Assembly (NCBI GenBank): GCA_949298575.1
Contig: CASFXH010000002.1
Span: 1 to 64,000 of the forward strand
Length of the DNA stretch: 64,000 bases
Direction of reading: 5' to 3'
Origin: an uncultured Parabacteroides sp.
GTDB lineage: Bacteria > Bacteroidota > Bacteroidia > Bacteroidales > Tannerellaceae
In this document: one piece after another, positions 1 through 9,906 of the stretch
Layout: each line of letters opens with the position of its first letter
Position numbering within the stretch: position 1 is the first letter of the stretch
Notes under the pieces: generated by a model
What the model was told of the DNA's origin: nothing
What the model saw: only the letters and a program-made list of their open reading frames with translations
Database searches by the model: none
Position numbers and translations under genes: made by a program

Positions 1-124
1 CAAGATTGAATTTATGCGGATAATGGGTGGGGTGTCGGGGTCGCGTTGAAATAAAGTATTCCAATAATTTGCGTTTTAGGATGAATTCTTTTTCCTTTGT
101 TAAAGAATCAAACAGAAAGGCATC

Positions 125-376
125 ATGAAAGTTTCAGAACCCATACCAGCTTATGGCGCTTCTAGCCTGCAAGGGCTGAAGAACCGCCTGATTGCCACCA
201 TTGACGCCAGTACCGACGAACGCAAGCTGGAGCGATGCTGGGAAGTGTTGCATGGCGACGATATGCCTTGCGTGTTCACTGATGAGGAGTTCGCGAAGGA
301 ACTTCGTCTGTCTGAAGCCAGCGGTTTTTTATCCGATGAGGAAGTGAAAGCCATGTATGCCAAATGGATCCGCTGA
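125..376 (+). CDS. Antitoxin-like addiction module protein
   Basis: An 83-residue acidic protein whose 3' end overlaps the next reading frame by 13 bases, the usual layout of a RelE/ParE-type toxin-antitoxin pair. The C-terminal half (TDEEFAKELRLSEAS, then a DEEVKAMYAKW tail) resembles small Bacteroidota antitoxin components that pair with a plasmid-stabilisation toxin. No clear DNA-binding motif is visible. Its partner is frameshifted (see 364-664), so it may now be an orphan antitoxin. The antitoxin role is inferred from size, overlap and the toxin-like neighbour. Confidence 0.6.
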   Translation: MKVSEPIPAYGASSLQGLKNRLIATIDASTDERKLERCWEVLHGDDMPCVFTDEEFAKELRLSEASGFLSDEEVKAMYAKWIR

Positions 377-664
377 AGATAAAGTGGCATAAAAGAGCTC
401 AAGTGTATTTTGATGCCATCAATAGGTGGTATCTTTATAATCTTGGAGAACAGGCCGCGTCGCATTTTTCTAGAGATACCCTTAAAGCGACGGTATTGCT
501 TTCTCATTTTCCTATGATGGGGACTGCGGATGCGACCTATTCAAAAAGGGAAAAGAATTTACTACAGTTTCTTGTTCCATCCTAAATATCGCATTGTTTA
601 TCGTTTTACCCAAAAGGCCTTGTACATCGTTGCCTTACGCGCTACGATGATGAATTCTAAATAA
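364..664 (+). pseudogene. RelE/ParE-type toxin gene, frameshifted
   Basis: The opening frame reads MDPLKIKWHKRAQVYFDAI and stops at 585 after 73 residues. From about 562 the +1 frame continues as YYSFLFHPKYRIVYRF and ends with VALRATMM at 664. That tail is the typical C-terminal strand of ParE/RelE toxins (YRIVYR, then a hydrophobic strand with AxR). The total span is 301 bases, one base more than a 100-codon gene, so a single-base insertion, probably in the A5 or G3A4 run at 542-556, explains the break. Presumed inactive unless frameshifting or a sequencing error is involved. Confidence 0.7.
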
Positions 665-755
665 GAATCAATTGGATTTCAATTTTGTTTCGATGTACCG
701 CCAGTGAAGCAGTCGGAACGTCAGAATTGAAAGCTTATCTTCAAACGATCAAAAT

Positions 756-2000
756 ATGAAAGAAGATTTGAAAATTGCCGTAGCTGGTACCGGCTATGTC
801 GGATTGAGTATAGCCGTCTTGTTGAGCCAGCACCATCATGTGACAGCGGTGGACGTGCTTCCCGAGAAGGTGGATTTGATCAACCAACGAAAGTCCCCTA
901 TTCAAGACGAGTATATTGAGAAATATTTGGCGGAGAAAGAGTTGGATTTGGAGGCGACAGAGGATGGCGTCAAGGCTTATGCGAACGCTGATTTCGTGGT
1001 GATCGCCACGCCTACCAATTATGATCCGATACGGAATTATTTCGATACGAGTCATGTAGAAGAAGTGATTGAGTTAGTGAAACAAGTCAATCCGGATGCC
1101 ATTATGGTGATCAAGAGTACCATTCCGGTAGGCTATACGGAAGGCGTCCGAAAAAAGTTGAATACGAATAACGTTATCTTTTCCCCGGAGTTCTTGCGGG
1201 AGAGCAAGGCGCTTTATGACAACTTGTATCCCAGCCGTATCATTGTGGGCCGTCCGGAAGGGGATGAGCGTCTAGATCTGGCAGCGCATGTGTTCGCTGC
1301 TTTGCTCCAGAAAGGGGCGATCAAAGAAAACATCGATACGCTCTTTATGGGTTTGACCGAAGCGGAGGCTGTCAAATTGTTCGCTAATACCTACCTAGCT
1401 TTGCGGGTCTCTTATTTCAATGAGTTGGATACCTACGCGGAGATGAAAGGCTTGGATTCGAAAGCCATCATCCAAGGTGTCGGACTGGATCCCCGCATCG
1501 GTACCCATTACAACAATCCGAGTTTCGGATACGGCGGTTATTGCCTGCCCAAGGACACCAAGCAACTTCTGGCCAACTACGAGGACGTGCCGCAAAATAT
1601 GATTACGGCCATCGTGGAGAGTAACCGTACCCGTAAGGATTTCATTGCCGATCAAGTGCTTCGTAAGGTCGGTTATTATGAGGCTTCCGGGGAGTGGAGC
1701 GCCGATCGGGAGTTCCGCTTGGTCATCGGTGTCTATCGGTTGACCATGAAATCCAATTCCGACAACTTCCGCCAGTCCTCCATCCAAGGCGTGATGAAGC
1801 GTATCAAGGCAAAGGGTGCGGAGGTCATCATCTATGAACCCACGCTGGAAGACGGCAGCACCTTCTTCGGCAGCCGGGTAGTCAATAATCTTGCAAAATT
1901 CAAGCAACAATCCCACGCCATTATTGCCAACCGTTACGATGCCGTTCTGGATGATGTGCAAGACAAGATCTATACACGGGATATTTTCCAGAGGGATTAG
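756..2000 (+). CDS. ugd: UDP-glucose 6-dehydrogenase
   Basis: A 414-residue nucleotide-sugar dehydrogenase that oxidises UDP-glucose to UDP-glucuronate with two NAD+, in the cytoplasm. The N-terminal Rossmann motif GTGYVGL is at residues 11-17, the middle-domain [12 protein letters not shown] (Lys207, Asn211) at about 204-215, and the catalytic Cys263 lies in [13 protein letters not shown]. Length fits the short HasB-like class. The next gene is a UDP-glucuronate 4-epimerase, so the pair should supply UDP-GlcA and UDP-GalA to this polysaccharide locus. UDP-ManNAc dehydrogenase activity is less likely given that neighbour, but substrate is not provable from sequence. Confidence 0.9.
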   Translation: MKEDLKIAVAGTGYVGLSIAVLLSQHHHVTAVDVLPEKVDLINQRKSPIQDEYIEKYLAEKELDLEATEDGVKAYANADFVVIATPTNYDPIRNYFDTSHVEEVIELVKQVNPDAIMVIKSTIPVGYTEGVRKKLNTNNVIFSPEFLRESKALYDNLYPSRIIVGRPEGDERLDLAAHVFAALLQKGAIKENIDTLFMGLTEAEAVKLFANTYLALRVSYFNELDTYAEMKGLDSKAIIQGVGLDPRIGTHYNNPSFGYGGYCLPKDTKQLLANYEDVPQNMITAIVESNRTRKDFIADQVLRKVGYYEASGEWSADREFRLVIGVYRLTMKSNSDNFRQSSIQGVMKRIKAKGAEVIIYEPTLEDGSTFFGSRVVNNLAKFKQQSHAIIANRYDAVLDDVQDKIYTRDIFQRD

Positions 2001-2050
2001 AACTAGGAATTTATCGCACGCAGGCGCGCTTTAATGAAGAACTAAAAATA

Positions 2051-2120
2051 AAGAATGAAGAATTGGTGCGTGGCGTTGGAAGGGGGTCCCTTCAGAATTT
2101 TTCATTCTTAATTCTTCATT
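2051..2120. repeat. Inverted copies of an AAGAATGAAGAATT repeat
   Basis: In the gap between the two sugar-nucleotide genes, AAGAATGAAGAATT at 2051-2064 is matched 13 of 14 by its reverse complement at 2096-2109, leaving a 31-base loop. A second half-copy (AATTCTTCATT) follows to 2120. The same word recurs at 14768-14800 inside a coding region and at 15299-15315, so this looks like a small dispersed repeat family. It could act as an intercistronic hairpin. Confidence 0.6.
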
Positions 2121-2144
2121 GAATCGATAAATTATCATTTACTC

Positions 2145-3221
2145 ATGCTCACACCCAACGTTTCTCTCGCCGGCAAGGTCATTCTTGTCACCGGTGCAGC
2201 CGGCTTTATCGGCTCCAATCTTAGCAAACGATTGTTGGAGGAGTATTCGGATTGTCGCGTTATCGGTATGGATAACCTGAACGATTATTACGATGTACGT
2301 TTGAAGCAGGAGCGACTGTCCGGATTGGAAAATTACGGAAACCGTTTTGTCTTTGTCCGCGCCTCCATTGCCGACCGCGAGGCGGTTCGTTCCGTCTTTT
2401 CTACCTATGCTCCGCAGGTGGTGGTCAATCTGGCTGCCCAGGCAGGTGTCCGCTATTCCATCACGAATCCGGATGCCTACATCGAAAGCAACCTTATTGG
2501 GTTTTATAACATCATGGAGGCTTGCCGACACAGTTACGATGCCGGGGCCGTCCCCGTGGAACATCTGGTTTATGCCTCTTCGTCCAGCGTCTACGGTTCC
2601 AACAAGAAAGTGCCTTACAGCACCGAAGACAAGGTGGATACTCCGGTCAGCCTGTATGCCGCCACCAAGAAGAGCAATGAACTGTTGGCTCACGCCTACG
2701 CCAAACTCTACAACATTCCCTCCACTGGGTTGCGTTTCTTTACCGTCTACGGTCCTTGCGGTCGTCCCGACATGGCTTATTTCGGCTTCACGAATAAACT
2801 TGTCAAGGGTGAGTCCATCCGAATTTTTAATTATGGAAATTGCAAGCGTGATTTCACCTATATTGATGATATTGTGGAAGGGGTAGTTCGTGTGATGTGT
2901 CACGCCCCCGAACGTCGTACCGGTGATGACGGTTTGCCGCAGCCACCCTACGCCTTGTATAACATAGGCAACAGTCATCCGGAGAACCTGTTGGATTTTG
3001 TGACCATCTTGCAGGAAGAACTCATCCGTGCCCAGGTCCTCCCGGAGGATTATGATTTTGAGGCACATAAGGAACTGGTACCCATGCAGCCGGGTGATGT
3101 GCCCGTGACGTATGCGGACACCATGCCGCTGGAGCAGGACTTCGGATTTCGTCCAAGTACCCCGTTGCGGGAAGGGTTGAGGAGATTTGCGGAGTGGTAT
3201 AAGTTATATGGAAATATCTAA
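2145..3221 (+). CDS. UDP-glucuronate 4-epimerase
   Basis: A 358-residue extended short-chain dehydrogenase/reductase. The NAD-binding motif TGAAGFIGSNL is at residues 16-26, SSSVYG at about 146-151, and the catalytic pair Tyr171/Lys175 sits in YAATKKSNE. The early DNLNDYYDVRLKQERL segment is characteristic of GAE/LspL-type epimerases that interconvert UDP-glucuronate and UDP-galacturonate, which fits its place directly after ugd. A bacterial UDP-glucose 4-epimerase is the main alternative. Soluble, cytoplasmic. The start is the first ATG after the repeat-bearing spacer. Confidence 0.85.
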   Translation: MLTPNVSLAGKVILVTGAAGFIGSNLSKRLLEEYSDCRVIGMDNLNDYYDVRLKQERLSGLENYGNRFVFVRASIADREAVRSVFSTYAPQVVVNLAAQAGVRYSITNPDAYIESNLIGFYNIMEACRHSYDAGAVPVEHLVYASSSSVYGSNKKVPYSTEDKVDTPVSLYAATKKSNELLAHAYAKLYNIPSTGLRFFTVYGPCGRPDMAYFGFTNKLVKGESIRIFNYGNCKRDFTYIDDIVEGVVRVMCHAPERRTGDDGLPQPPYALYNIGNSHPENLLDFVTILQEELIRAQVLPEDYDFEAHKELVPMQPGDVPVTYADTMPLEQDFGFRPSTPLREGLRRFAEWYKLYGNI

Positions 3222-3327
3222 TCTGCGGTTTTCAAAACTAATTTTTAACATAACTCTGGTTAGGATGCTGTTTGGTAATCCTTTTAAAGGTGGTGTTCTA
3301 AATTGAACACATACATGTTTTGATTAT

Positions 3328-4869
3328 ATGCAATCAAACAATCGTCGTATAGCCAAAAATACATTCTATTTATATATTCGACTTGGGATAACCCTTATCG
3401 TACAATTTTATACCTCTCGTGTGGTGTTGAATGTATTGGGAGTGGATGATTTTGGCTTATGGAGCGTGATAGCTTCATTCATAGTAACCTTTTCTTTTAT
3501 TAGTGGTCCTCTTTCTACGGCGACCCAGCGTTTCCTGAATTATGAGATAGGTAGCAAAGGAGGTAATTTAAATGGTATTTTTAGTACCAGTATATTGATA
3601 TTTTTGTCTATAGGTGCAGTCTTGTTTGTTATCTTGGAAATAGCCGGGGTTTGGTTTGTCAATACGAAATTGAATATCTCACCGGATAAACTGGAAATAG
3701 CCCATTGGACCTTTCAATTTGCCATACTTGCATTTATTGTCAATTTAATTCGGATGCCGTATGAATCGGCTATTATTGCTGAAGAAAGGATGTCCTTTTA
3801 TGCGGTCTTTTGTATTGTGGAAGCTGTGTTGCTGTTGGGTATAGTCTATATCCTATTGTTGCCGCAACAGATTGATAAACTGATAATGTATGGAGCGTTG
3901 ACATTCTTATCCAAATTAGTCATAACTTTAGGATATAAAATTTATTGTAATAAGCGCATCAATTATACCAAGTTTAAGTTTGCCTATGACAAGAGGACTA
4001 TGAAAGAACTGGTTTCTTTCTCAGGCTGGAATTTGTTTGGAGCCTTGGCGTCAGCCACTTCTATTCAGGGCATCAATATATTGTTGAATATGTTTTTTGG
4101 TGTGGCTGTCAATGCTGCGTATGGCATAGCGTCGCAGGTTGTAGCTGCTGTCATGTCTTTTATAAGTAATTTTTTGAAAGCGGTCAAACCGCAGATAGTA
4201 AAGAGCTATGCTTCTTCTGAAATGAATTATATGCATAGCTTAGTTTGTGCTGCTTCCAAATATTCGTTTTTTTTGCTATTTGCGCTGGCCTTTCCTATTA
4301 TGCTCAATATGGATTGGGCTTTACGACTTTGGCTTGGAGATTCTGTTCCCCCTTTGACAGCTATATTTTGTAATTTGACTCTGGTTTATATGCTCATAGT
4401 ATGTCTTAGCGAACCTATGGATACTGCTGTATTAGCAACAGGGAGTATAAAAAGATATCAGATAGTACTTAGTAGCTTGCTTTTTCTGAATATTCTAATT
4501 TCATACCTTCTATTTAAAATTGGCTGGGCTTCTGTTGCTGCTTTGGTGGTAAAATGTGTGGTTGAAATAGTTATTTTACTCACTAGGTTATGGTTTGCAC
4601 ATAAGAAGGTTGGATTGCCAGTGCAGATATATTGGATTAAAACAATTATTCCGATTTTACCAGTCGCTTTGCTGATGACTATAATGATGTTTGCTGTCGA
4701 AAAGTTTTTTTCATTTGCAGTTGGATGGCTTGGTGTTGTTGAGCAATGTATGATTTTTTACGCAGGGTATATTGTTTGCGTTTGGTTCTGTGGGCTTAGG
4801 AATACTGAACGCAAGCTAGTGACTCTTTTCGTTATTAATAAAATTGTTAAAAGGAGTGATCGGCGGTAA
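3328..4869 (+). CDS. Wzx-type polysaccharide flippase
   Basis: A 513-residue integral membrane protein with about 12-14 hydrophobic helices, beginning NRRIAKNTFYLYIRLG and with an early WSVIASFIVTFSF segment, as in MATE-like/MOP-superfamily O-antigen flippases. Such proteins move undecaprenyl-diphosphate-linked repeat units across the inner membrane. It directly precedes the polymerase candidate, the usual wzx-wzy order. AT-rich, like the following genes, and unlike the two sugar-nucleotide genes upstream, suggesting that the locus core was exchanged horizontally. Confidence 0.85.
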   Translation: MQSNNRRIAKNTFYLYIRLGITLIVQFYTSRVVLNVLGVDDFGLWSVIASFIVTFSFISGPLSTATQRFLNYEIGSKGGNLNGIFSTSILIFLSIGAVLFVILEIAGVWFVNTKLNISPDKLEIAHWTFQFAILAFIVNLIRMPYESAIIAEERMSFYAVFCIVEAVLLLGIVYILLLPQQIDKLIMYGALTFLSKLVITLGYKIYCNKRINYTKFKFAYDKRTMKELVSFSGWNLFGALASATSIQGINILLNMFFGVAVNAAYGIASQVVAAVMSFISNFLKAVKPQIVKSYASSEMNYMHSLVCAASKYSFFLLFALAFPIMLNMDWALRLWLGDSVPPLTAIFCNLTLVYMLIVCLSEPMDTAVLATGSIKRYQIVLSSLLFLNILISYLLFKIGWASVAALVVKCVVEIVILLTRLWFAHKKVGLPVQIYWIKTIIPILPVALLMTIMMFAVEKFFSFAVGWLGVVEQCMIFYAGYIVCVWFCGLRNTERKLVTLFVINKIVKRSDRR

Positions 4870-4888
4870 TGTTTAGAGTAATGTATCA

Positions 4889-5980
4889 ATGGAATATTTG
4901 ATTATATTTTTGATAGTCATTGTGTTGTCAGTTTACAATGAACGCTTAACTCATCGTAGTCGTATAATCAGCCTTGTCTTTGTATGCGGTTACATTGTAT
5001 TATTGATGGGGTTGCGTTATCGGGTAGGTATTGATACGATGAATTATATGTCCTCCTATGGCTATACTCCTGAATTTAAAGGATTTTTTGATAACGATTT
5101 TACTGAGACTCGCTTTGAACCAGGATATTTATTATTATGCGCTTTATGCCGTTTGGTTACTAAAGATTTTTGGCTGTTGCAATTAGTTCACGCATTGATT
5201 CTAAATGTATGTGTTTTTATATTTCTTTATAGAAGGACACAAAACCCTTTTACTGGAATTGCTATATATTTTGTTTTAACGTGGCTCTATTTTAATACGG
5301 AGGTAATGCGTGAAAGTTTGGCTATTGCTATCTTCTTATTAAATTATGAGAATTTGAAGAAACAGCGGTGGATTGCTTATTATTTGTTGACTTTGGTGTC
5401 TATTAGTTTTCATTATTCGGCCCTAATCCTTTGGATATTTCCTTTCGTAAGATTTATAAAATTGAATATATGGTATATAACAGCTTGTATCTTGATATTG
5501 ATAGCGATGCCATGGTTGGAATCACTGAGTGAAACAATGCCAATATTGTCAGTTGCAAATAGGATGGCATTGTATATAGAGAATGCTGATATATTAAATT
5601 TGAATTGGAGAATAGCTAGTTCCATACAACTGCTTTTTTCTCCTATTTTATCAATGATTGTTTATCATAATTTGCACAAAAAATCAGAGTATAGGCCTTA
5701 TATCTTGTTTCACATTTTGCTGGGTATAGGTGCATTTACTATTCCAATTATATTTTCGCGTTTTACAAATTATACACAGATGTTTGTCGTAGTTTATATG
5801 GCTTGTCTGTCCTCGGAAATGAAACGTAAATACTTTCTCAAAGTTATGTTGGGATTCATTTTGTTGTCTTCTCAGTTGTTGTATTATTATGATATGTATA
5901 AAAGATGGTATCCATACGAGTCAATTTTTACGATGCGTAAGAATCCTGAAAGAGAATTATTATGGTTTGATTTTAATTAG
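4889..5980 (+). CDS. EpsG-family (Wzy-like) polysaccharide polymerase
   Basis: A 363-residue membrane protein with about ten predicted helices. The segment GLRYRVGIDTMNYMSSYG (residues 42-59) is the hallmark of EpsG-family proteins, where the conserved G-x-D-x-x-x-Y lies in a periplasmic loop after the first helices. These proteins are the presumed polymerases that link repeat units in Wzy-dependent capsules. It sits between the flippase and the glycosyltransferases and is the only polymerase candidate in the visible part of the locus. Confidence 0.8.
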   Translation: MEYLIIFLIVIVLSVYNERLTHRSRIISLVFVCGYIVLLMGLRYRVGIDTMNYMSSYGYTPEFKGFFDNDFTETRFEPGYLLLCALCRLVTKDFWLLQLVHALILNVCVFIFLYRRTQNPFTGIAIYFVLTWLYFNTEVMRESLAIAIFLLNYENLKKQRWIAYYLLTLVSISFHYSALILWIFPFVRFIKLNIWYITACILILIAMPWLESLSETMPILSVANRMALYIENADILNLNWRIASSIQLLFSPILSMIVYHNLHKKSEYRPYILFHILLGIGAFTIPIIFSRFTNYTQMFVVVYMACLSSEMKRKYFLKVMLGFILLSSQLLYYYDMYKRWYPYESIFTMRKNPERELLWFDFN

Positions 5981-5983
5981 AAA

Positions 5984-6901
5984 ATGAAGAAAATTTTAGT
6001 ATTATTATCTACATATAATGGCGCACAATTTTTGCGTGAACAAATAGATAGTTTATTGAAACAAGTTGATGTATATATGCATATTTTAGTGCGTGATGAT
6101 GGTTCAACAGATAATACCAAGAGAATATTATTTGAATATAAAAATACATATCCTGAAAAATTCACTATAATTCAGGGTGAGAATCTTGGTTGGAGGCATT
6201 CTTTTTTTGAGTTATTATGTTTTGCGAAACGCAATATGGTAGCTTATGATTATTATGCATTTTGTGATCAAGACGATATTTGGCTTCCCACGAAATTGAA
6301 GCGAGCTGTTGAGAAAATAGGTGAACTGACTACGGATATCCGTTTATATTGTTCAAATCTTTATTATTATAAAGATGGTATAAATTTTGGATTGATTCGG
6401 ACTAATATATGGATGCCTACGCCTGAAAATTGTTTAATACTTAATTATGCTACTGGATGTACCGTATTGTTTAATAGGAATCTTTTAAATGCTCTTGTAG
6501 GAAGTATGCCTAAAATGTCAGTCAACCATGACATGTGGGCATATCAAGTAGCAGTATTATTGGGTTCTGTTTATATTGATATGGAATCGTATATTTTATA
6601 TCGGCAACATCAGGGGAATCAGATAGGAGCAAAAAAAAGATGGCGTACAAAGTGGACTAGGAGATTGAAATCTTTTACAACATTACAGAAGAGGCATGAA
6701 CGTGAGTTCCAAGCTCGTGAATTGGAGCGGTGTTTTGGTGAACATTTGTCTCAAAGGAGTTTTAAGGCGGTTTATAAGGTGGCTCATTATAGGGAAAAGT
6801 TTGCATTGCGTTTTTCTTTAGCTTTTGATAAATCTTATTCTACAGGTTATAAATGTAATGATCTCTGGCTAAAGCTTCGTGTGCTAATGGGAAAATTATA
6901 A
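5984..6901 (+). CDS. Glycosyltransferase family 2
   Basis: A 305-residue GT-A enzyme. The start KKILVLLSTYNGAQFLREQI is the standard GT2 nucleotide-binding strand, followed by RDDGSTDNT, and FCDQDDIWLPTKL is the DxD-type metal-binding motif. This arrangement is typical of rhamnosyltransferase-like members of capsule loci. It transfers one sugar to the growing lipid-linked repeat unit on the cytoplasmic face. The ATG follows the polymerase stop by three bases, so it is translationally coupled. Donor and linkage cannot be read from sequence. Confidence 0.85.
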   Translation: MKKILVLLSTYNGAQFLREQIDSLLKQVDVYMHILVRDDGSTDNTKRILFEYKNTYPEKFTIIQGENLGWRHSFFELLCFAKRNMVAYDYYAFCDQDDIWLPTKLKRAVEKIGELTTDIRLYCSNLYYYKDGINFGLIRTNIWMPTPENCLILNYATGCTVLFNRNLLNALVGSMPKMSVNHDMWAYQVAVLLGSVYIDMESYILYRQHQGNQIGAKKRWRTKWTRRLKSFTTLQKRHEREFQARELERCFGEHLSQRSFKAVYKVAHYREKFALRFSLAFDKSYSTGYKCNDLWLKLRVLMGKL

Positions 6902-6925
6902 ATTATTTTGTAAATACAATTTGTG

Positions 6926-7783
6926 ATGAGAATATTTGCAGTAATTGTTACGTATAACCCGGATAATTTTTTGTTGATGCAGCAATATGAGTCAATAGTG
7001 GATCAAGTTTTTGGAATTATCTATGTGGATAATAATTCAAAAAATCTATTATTACCAACTAATAGTAAAGTCTTTTTAATTAAGAATGTCCAAAATGTAG
7101 GTTTAGGAAAAGCGCAAAATCAAGGAATAATTCTTGCTAAACAGAAAGGTGCTACGCATATATTATTGTTGGATCAAGATTCTGTGGCTTCATTCAATTT
7201 GGTAGAAGTCTTATTAGATACGGAAGAAACATTTAGAGCAAAAGGAGTTGTAGTTGGGTTGGTAGGTCCGAAGATTCGTGATGTTCTCTCTCAGCCTCCT
7301 ATAGACATGGATGCTATATTATTTCAAGGTATGAGGATATTGCGCAAGCCAATCAACCGGGAGGTGCTTTCTGTATCTTATTGCATAGCTTCTGGTAGTT
7401 TAATTCCTATGAGAGTTTTTGATGATGTAGGATTGGTAAGAGAAGAGTTATTTATTGATGCTATGGATGTAGAATGGTGTTTAAGAGCAAAGTCAAAAGG
7501 GTATGAGATTTTAATGACTCCGTTGACTTATCTGGAGCATCGTTTAGGGAATGGGAGGAACGACAAAATAGCTTCACATTCTCCAATGAGAGAGTATCAT
7601 ATTTGTCGGAATAATATTATCTTGACAACTTATTCTTATATACCAATAGGTTATCGTATAAGGAAAATTCTTCTTGTTCCTGCTAGAATAATCTATTCTT
7701 TGTTCCATGGTTATTGGAAACATTTCAGAGCAGGAGTAAATGGATTTATAGATGGCATAAAATTTTGTAGAATAACAGAATAA
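6926..7783 (+). CDS. Glycosyltransferase family 2, rhamnosyltransferase-like
   Basis: A 285-residue GT2 protein starting MRIFAVIVTYNPD. The ATG at 6926 is preferred over the in-frame GTG just before it. IYVDNNSKN and LLLDQDSVAS are the two Asp-containing donor/metal motifs, and FIDAMDVEWCLRAKSKG matches the acceptor-side D-x-E-W-x-x-R motif of RfbF/WbbL-type rhamnosyltransferases. Rhamnose as donor is only suggested. The only trace of dTDP-rhamnose synthesis in the window is a deleted rfbC. Confidence 0.82.
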   Translation: MRIFAVIVTYNPDNFLLMQQYESIVDQVFGIIYVDNNSKNLLLPTNSKVFLIKNVQNVGLGKAQNQGIILAKQKGATHILLLDQDSVASFNLVEVLLDTEETFRAKGVVVGLVGPKIRDVLSQPPIDMDAILFQGMRILRKPINREVLSVSYCIASGSLIPMRVFDDVGLVREELFIDAMDVEWCLRAKSKGYEILMTPLTYLEHRLGNGRNDKIASHSPMREYHICRNNIILTTYSYIPIGYRIRKILLVPARIIYSLFHGYWKHFRAGVNGFIDGIKFCRITE

Positions 7784-7785
7784 CT

Positions 7786-9720
7786 ATGGCAATAAAAAAA
7801 ACGTTAAAACAAATTGCGTATAAATGTATCGCAACTTCAAATGTTAGTTCATTAGGGAAATTAATCCAGAAATATGAAGTAATTTCTTTTGATGTGTTCG
7901 ATACACTGATAAAGCGAAATGTTCGATATCCTAGTGATGTGTTTACAATAGTAGAAAACAAAGCTACAGAGAAATATGGGAATGGTCTTCTCGGGTTTAA
8001 AAAGAATCGTATTCTAGCCGAAAGAAATGCACGTATTTGTTGTGTAAGTGAAGATGTATCACTTGCACTGATTTATGAACAATTGGATTATAAGGAAGAT
8101 ATAAAGTTTTTTTTGTTTCAAACAGAGCTCGAGGTAGAGTATGCCTTAGTTACTCCACATAAAGAAATGAAAGATGTGTTTGAATATGCTCTTTCTCTGG
8201 GAAAAACTATTATTCTGGCCTCTGATATGTATCTTGAGCGGAGTTTTATTGAAAAATTATTGCGAAAATGTGGATTCAGTGGTTATGAGAAATTATATGT
8301 ATCTTCAGAAATAGGATTATTGAAAGCTACTGGGAATCTGTTCAAACAGATTCTTAAAGAGAATTCATTTAATCCAAATACAATGCTGCATATTGGCGAT
8401 GCGATTAAAGCAGATTGGTTCATTCCTAAATTGTTAGGGATACATTCTGTTTGTATAAAGACATATTCAAATCATACACTTTATGGAAAAGGAATGTCAG
8501 AAAAAGGTATAGATTGTAATATGTTGTATAGTTTTATAAATAATACTGTAGTGTCGGATAATCATTATTTCCAAATAGGGTATGAAAATTTAGGCCCTAT
8601 TTTATATGGATTTTGCCTATGGCTACATGAGTATAAACAGCGTTTGGGTATAGAAAAATTGTTGTTCTTTTCTCGTGATGGGCAGTTGATTTATAAATGC
8701 TATCAGAAATTATTTCCTAAGGAGGATATCAATTATGTATATCTTTCAAGAAGAAGCCTTACCGTTCCTCTTTTTCATTTATACAACTTGGAAGATATAA
8801 TAGATATATTTTGGGGTGAAAGAGGAGTTTCAATGAGAAATGTAATTGTAAAATTGGGGTTGGAGTTTGATGATACTATACTTCGAATTATCCAGAAGTA
8901 TGGTTTTGATGAAGATAGCTATTTAGCGAAAGATGACTTGATTCAGAATAGGTCTTTTATTGCTTTAATGCAGAAATTGAAGCCTCTTATTGATGAAAAT
9001 TCAAGAAATGAATTTATTGGTTTAAAGAAATATTTGAATGAACTTGATTTAACAGGGAAAGTTGGCTTTGTGGATATTGGTTGGAAAGGACGAATTCAAA
9101 TGTCTTTTGAAAAATTGCTTCCATTTTTGAACATGAAATTTGATTTTGTCGGATTTTATATGGGAATTTTACGGCAAGCATCTAATTATAAGGGCTATAT
9201 TTATAGTCCGGTGGATTCTGAAATGAAATTACCGATGAAGAGTTTTGGAGGTTTATTTGAGACATTGTTTAGTGCAGACCATGGTTCTGTAAAGAGATAT
9301 GCAACTGATGGTGGTGTAGATTTTTATAGATTTGAATATGAGAAGAGAAAAGAAGTTTATATTGATATTGTTAAATTGCAGTCGGGTGCAATTTCATTTG
9401 TAGAGGCAATAAGCGGATTAAAAGATTTTTCTTCTTTAATTCAATGGGATTCTAAGATTGTGGTATATCCTATGTTACAGTTTGGTATTAATACCAAAAA
9501 GAGAGACTTATCGAAGATTGGTGCTTGGCCATTTTTTACAAATGAAACATATAAGTATTTGGCTCGTCCTTCATTTATGGCTCGGATATCTTTCAAGGTT
9601 TTAAAAAAAGAGTTTTCTGCTGCTCCATGGAAAATTGCTTATTTACGGCGTTACCTTTTATTGCCTTTGCCTTATTATAAACTGTTTAAAATGATTAGAA
9701 GACGAGTCGTACAGGATTAG
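7786..9720 (+). CDS. HAD-superfamily hydrolase-like protein of polysaccharide loci (COG5610 type)
   Basis: A 644-residue protein. An N-terminal HAD domain carries the nucleophile motif FDVFDTL at residues 35-41, ILASDMYLERSFIEKLL in the middle, and the acidic motif LHIGDAIKADW near residue 205. The second Asp of the classical DxD is replaced by Phe, as in dehalogenase-like HADs. The C-terminal 400 residues are unassigned; they contain LLFFSRDGQLIYKCYQ and GKVGFVDIGWKGRIQ, features of the COG5610-type proteins often found among glycosyltransferases. Role in the capsule is unknown; sugar-phosphate removal or a transferase activity are both possible. Confidence 0.7.
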   Translation: MAIKKTLKQIAYKCIATSNVSSLGKLIQKYEVISFDVFDTLIKRNVRYPSDVFTIVENKATEKYGNGLLGFKKNRILAERNARICCVSEDVSLALIYEQLDYKEDIKFFLFQTELEVEYALVTPHKEMKDVFEYALSLGKTIILASDMYLERSFIEKLLRKCGFSGYEKLYVSSEIGLLKATGNLFKQILKENSFNPNTMLHIGDAIKADWFIPKLLGIHSVCIKTYSNHTLYGKGMSEKGIDCNMLYSFINNTVVSDNHYFQIGYENLGPILYGFCLWLHEYKQRLGIEKLLFFSRDGQLIYKCYQKLFPKEDINYVYLSRRSLTVPLFHLYNLEDIIDIFWGERGVSMRNVIVKLGLEFDDTILRIIQKYGFDEDSYLAKDDLIQNRSFIALMQKLKPLIDENSRNEFIGLKKYLNELDLTGKVGFVDIGWKGRIQMSFEKLLPFLNMKFDFVGFYMGILRQASNYKGYIYSPVDSEMKLPMKSFGGLFETLFSADHGSVKRYATDGGVDFYRFEYEKRKEVYIDIVKLQSGAISFVEAISGLKDFSSLIQWDSKIVVYPMLQFGINTKKRDLSKIGAWPFFTNETYKYLARPSFMARISFKVLKKEFSAAPWKIAYLRRYLLLPLPYYKLFKMIRRRVVQD

Positions 9721-9906
9721 TGTTTTGATGTTAAATTTATATGCAATAGATTAAAGTATGGCTATTGTTTATTGGGTTCATTAAAAACTTTATGCGAGAT
9801 AATGTTTATTAGATTTATAGAATAAGAAACATAAATATTGACAATAAGTGTCTTAAAGCCTTATTCGATATAATGTCTATGTTGTATCAAAATATTAATA
9901 GATTAA

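Noticed and set aside
2-49. Short open tail at the left edge ending at 49
   Set aside because: It might be the 3' end of a gene outside the window, but 15 codons with no motif cannot be assigned.
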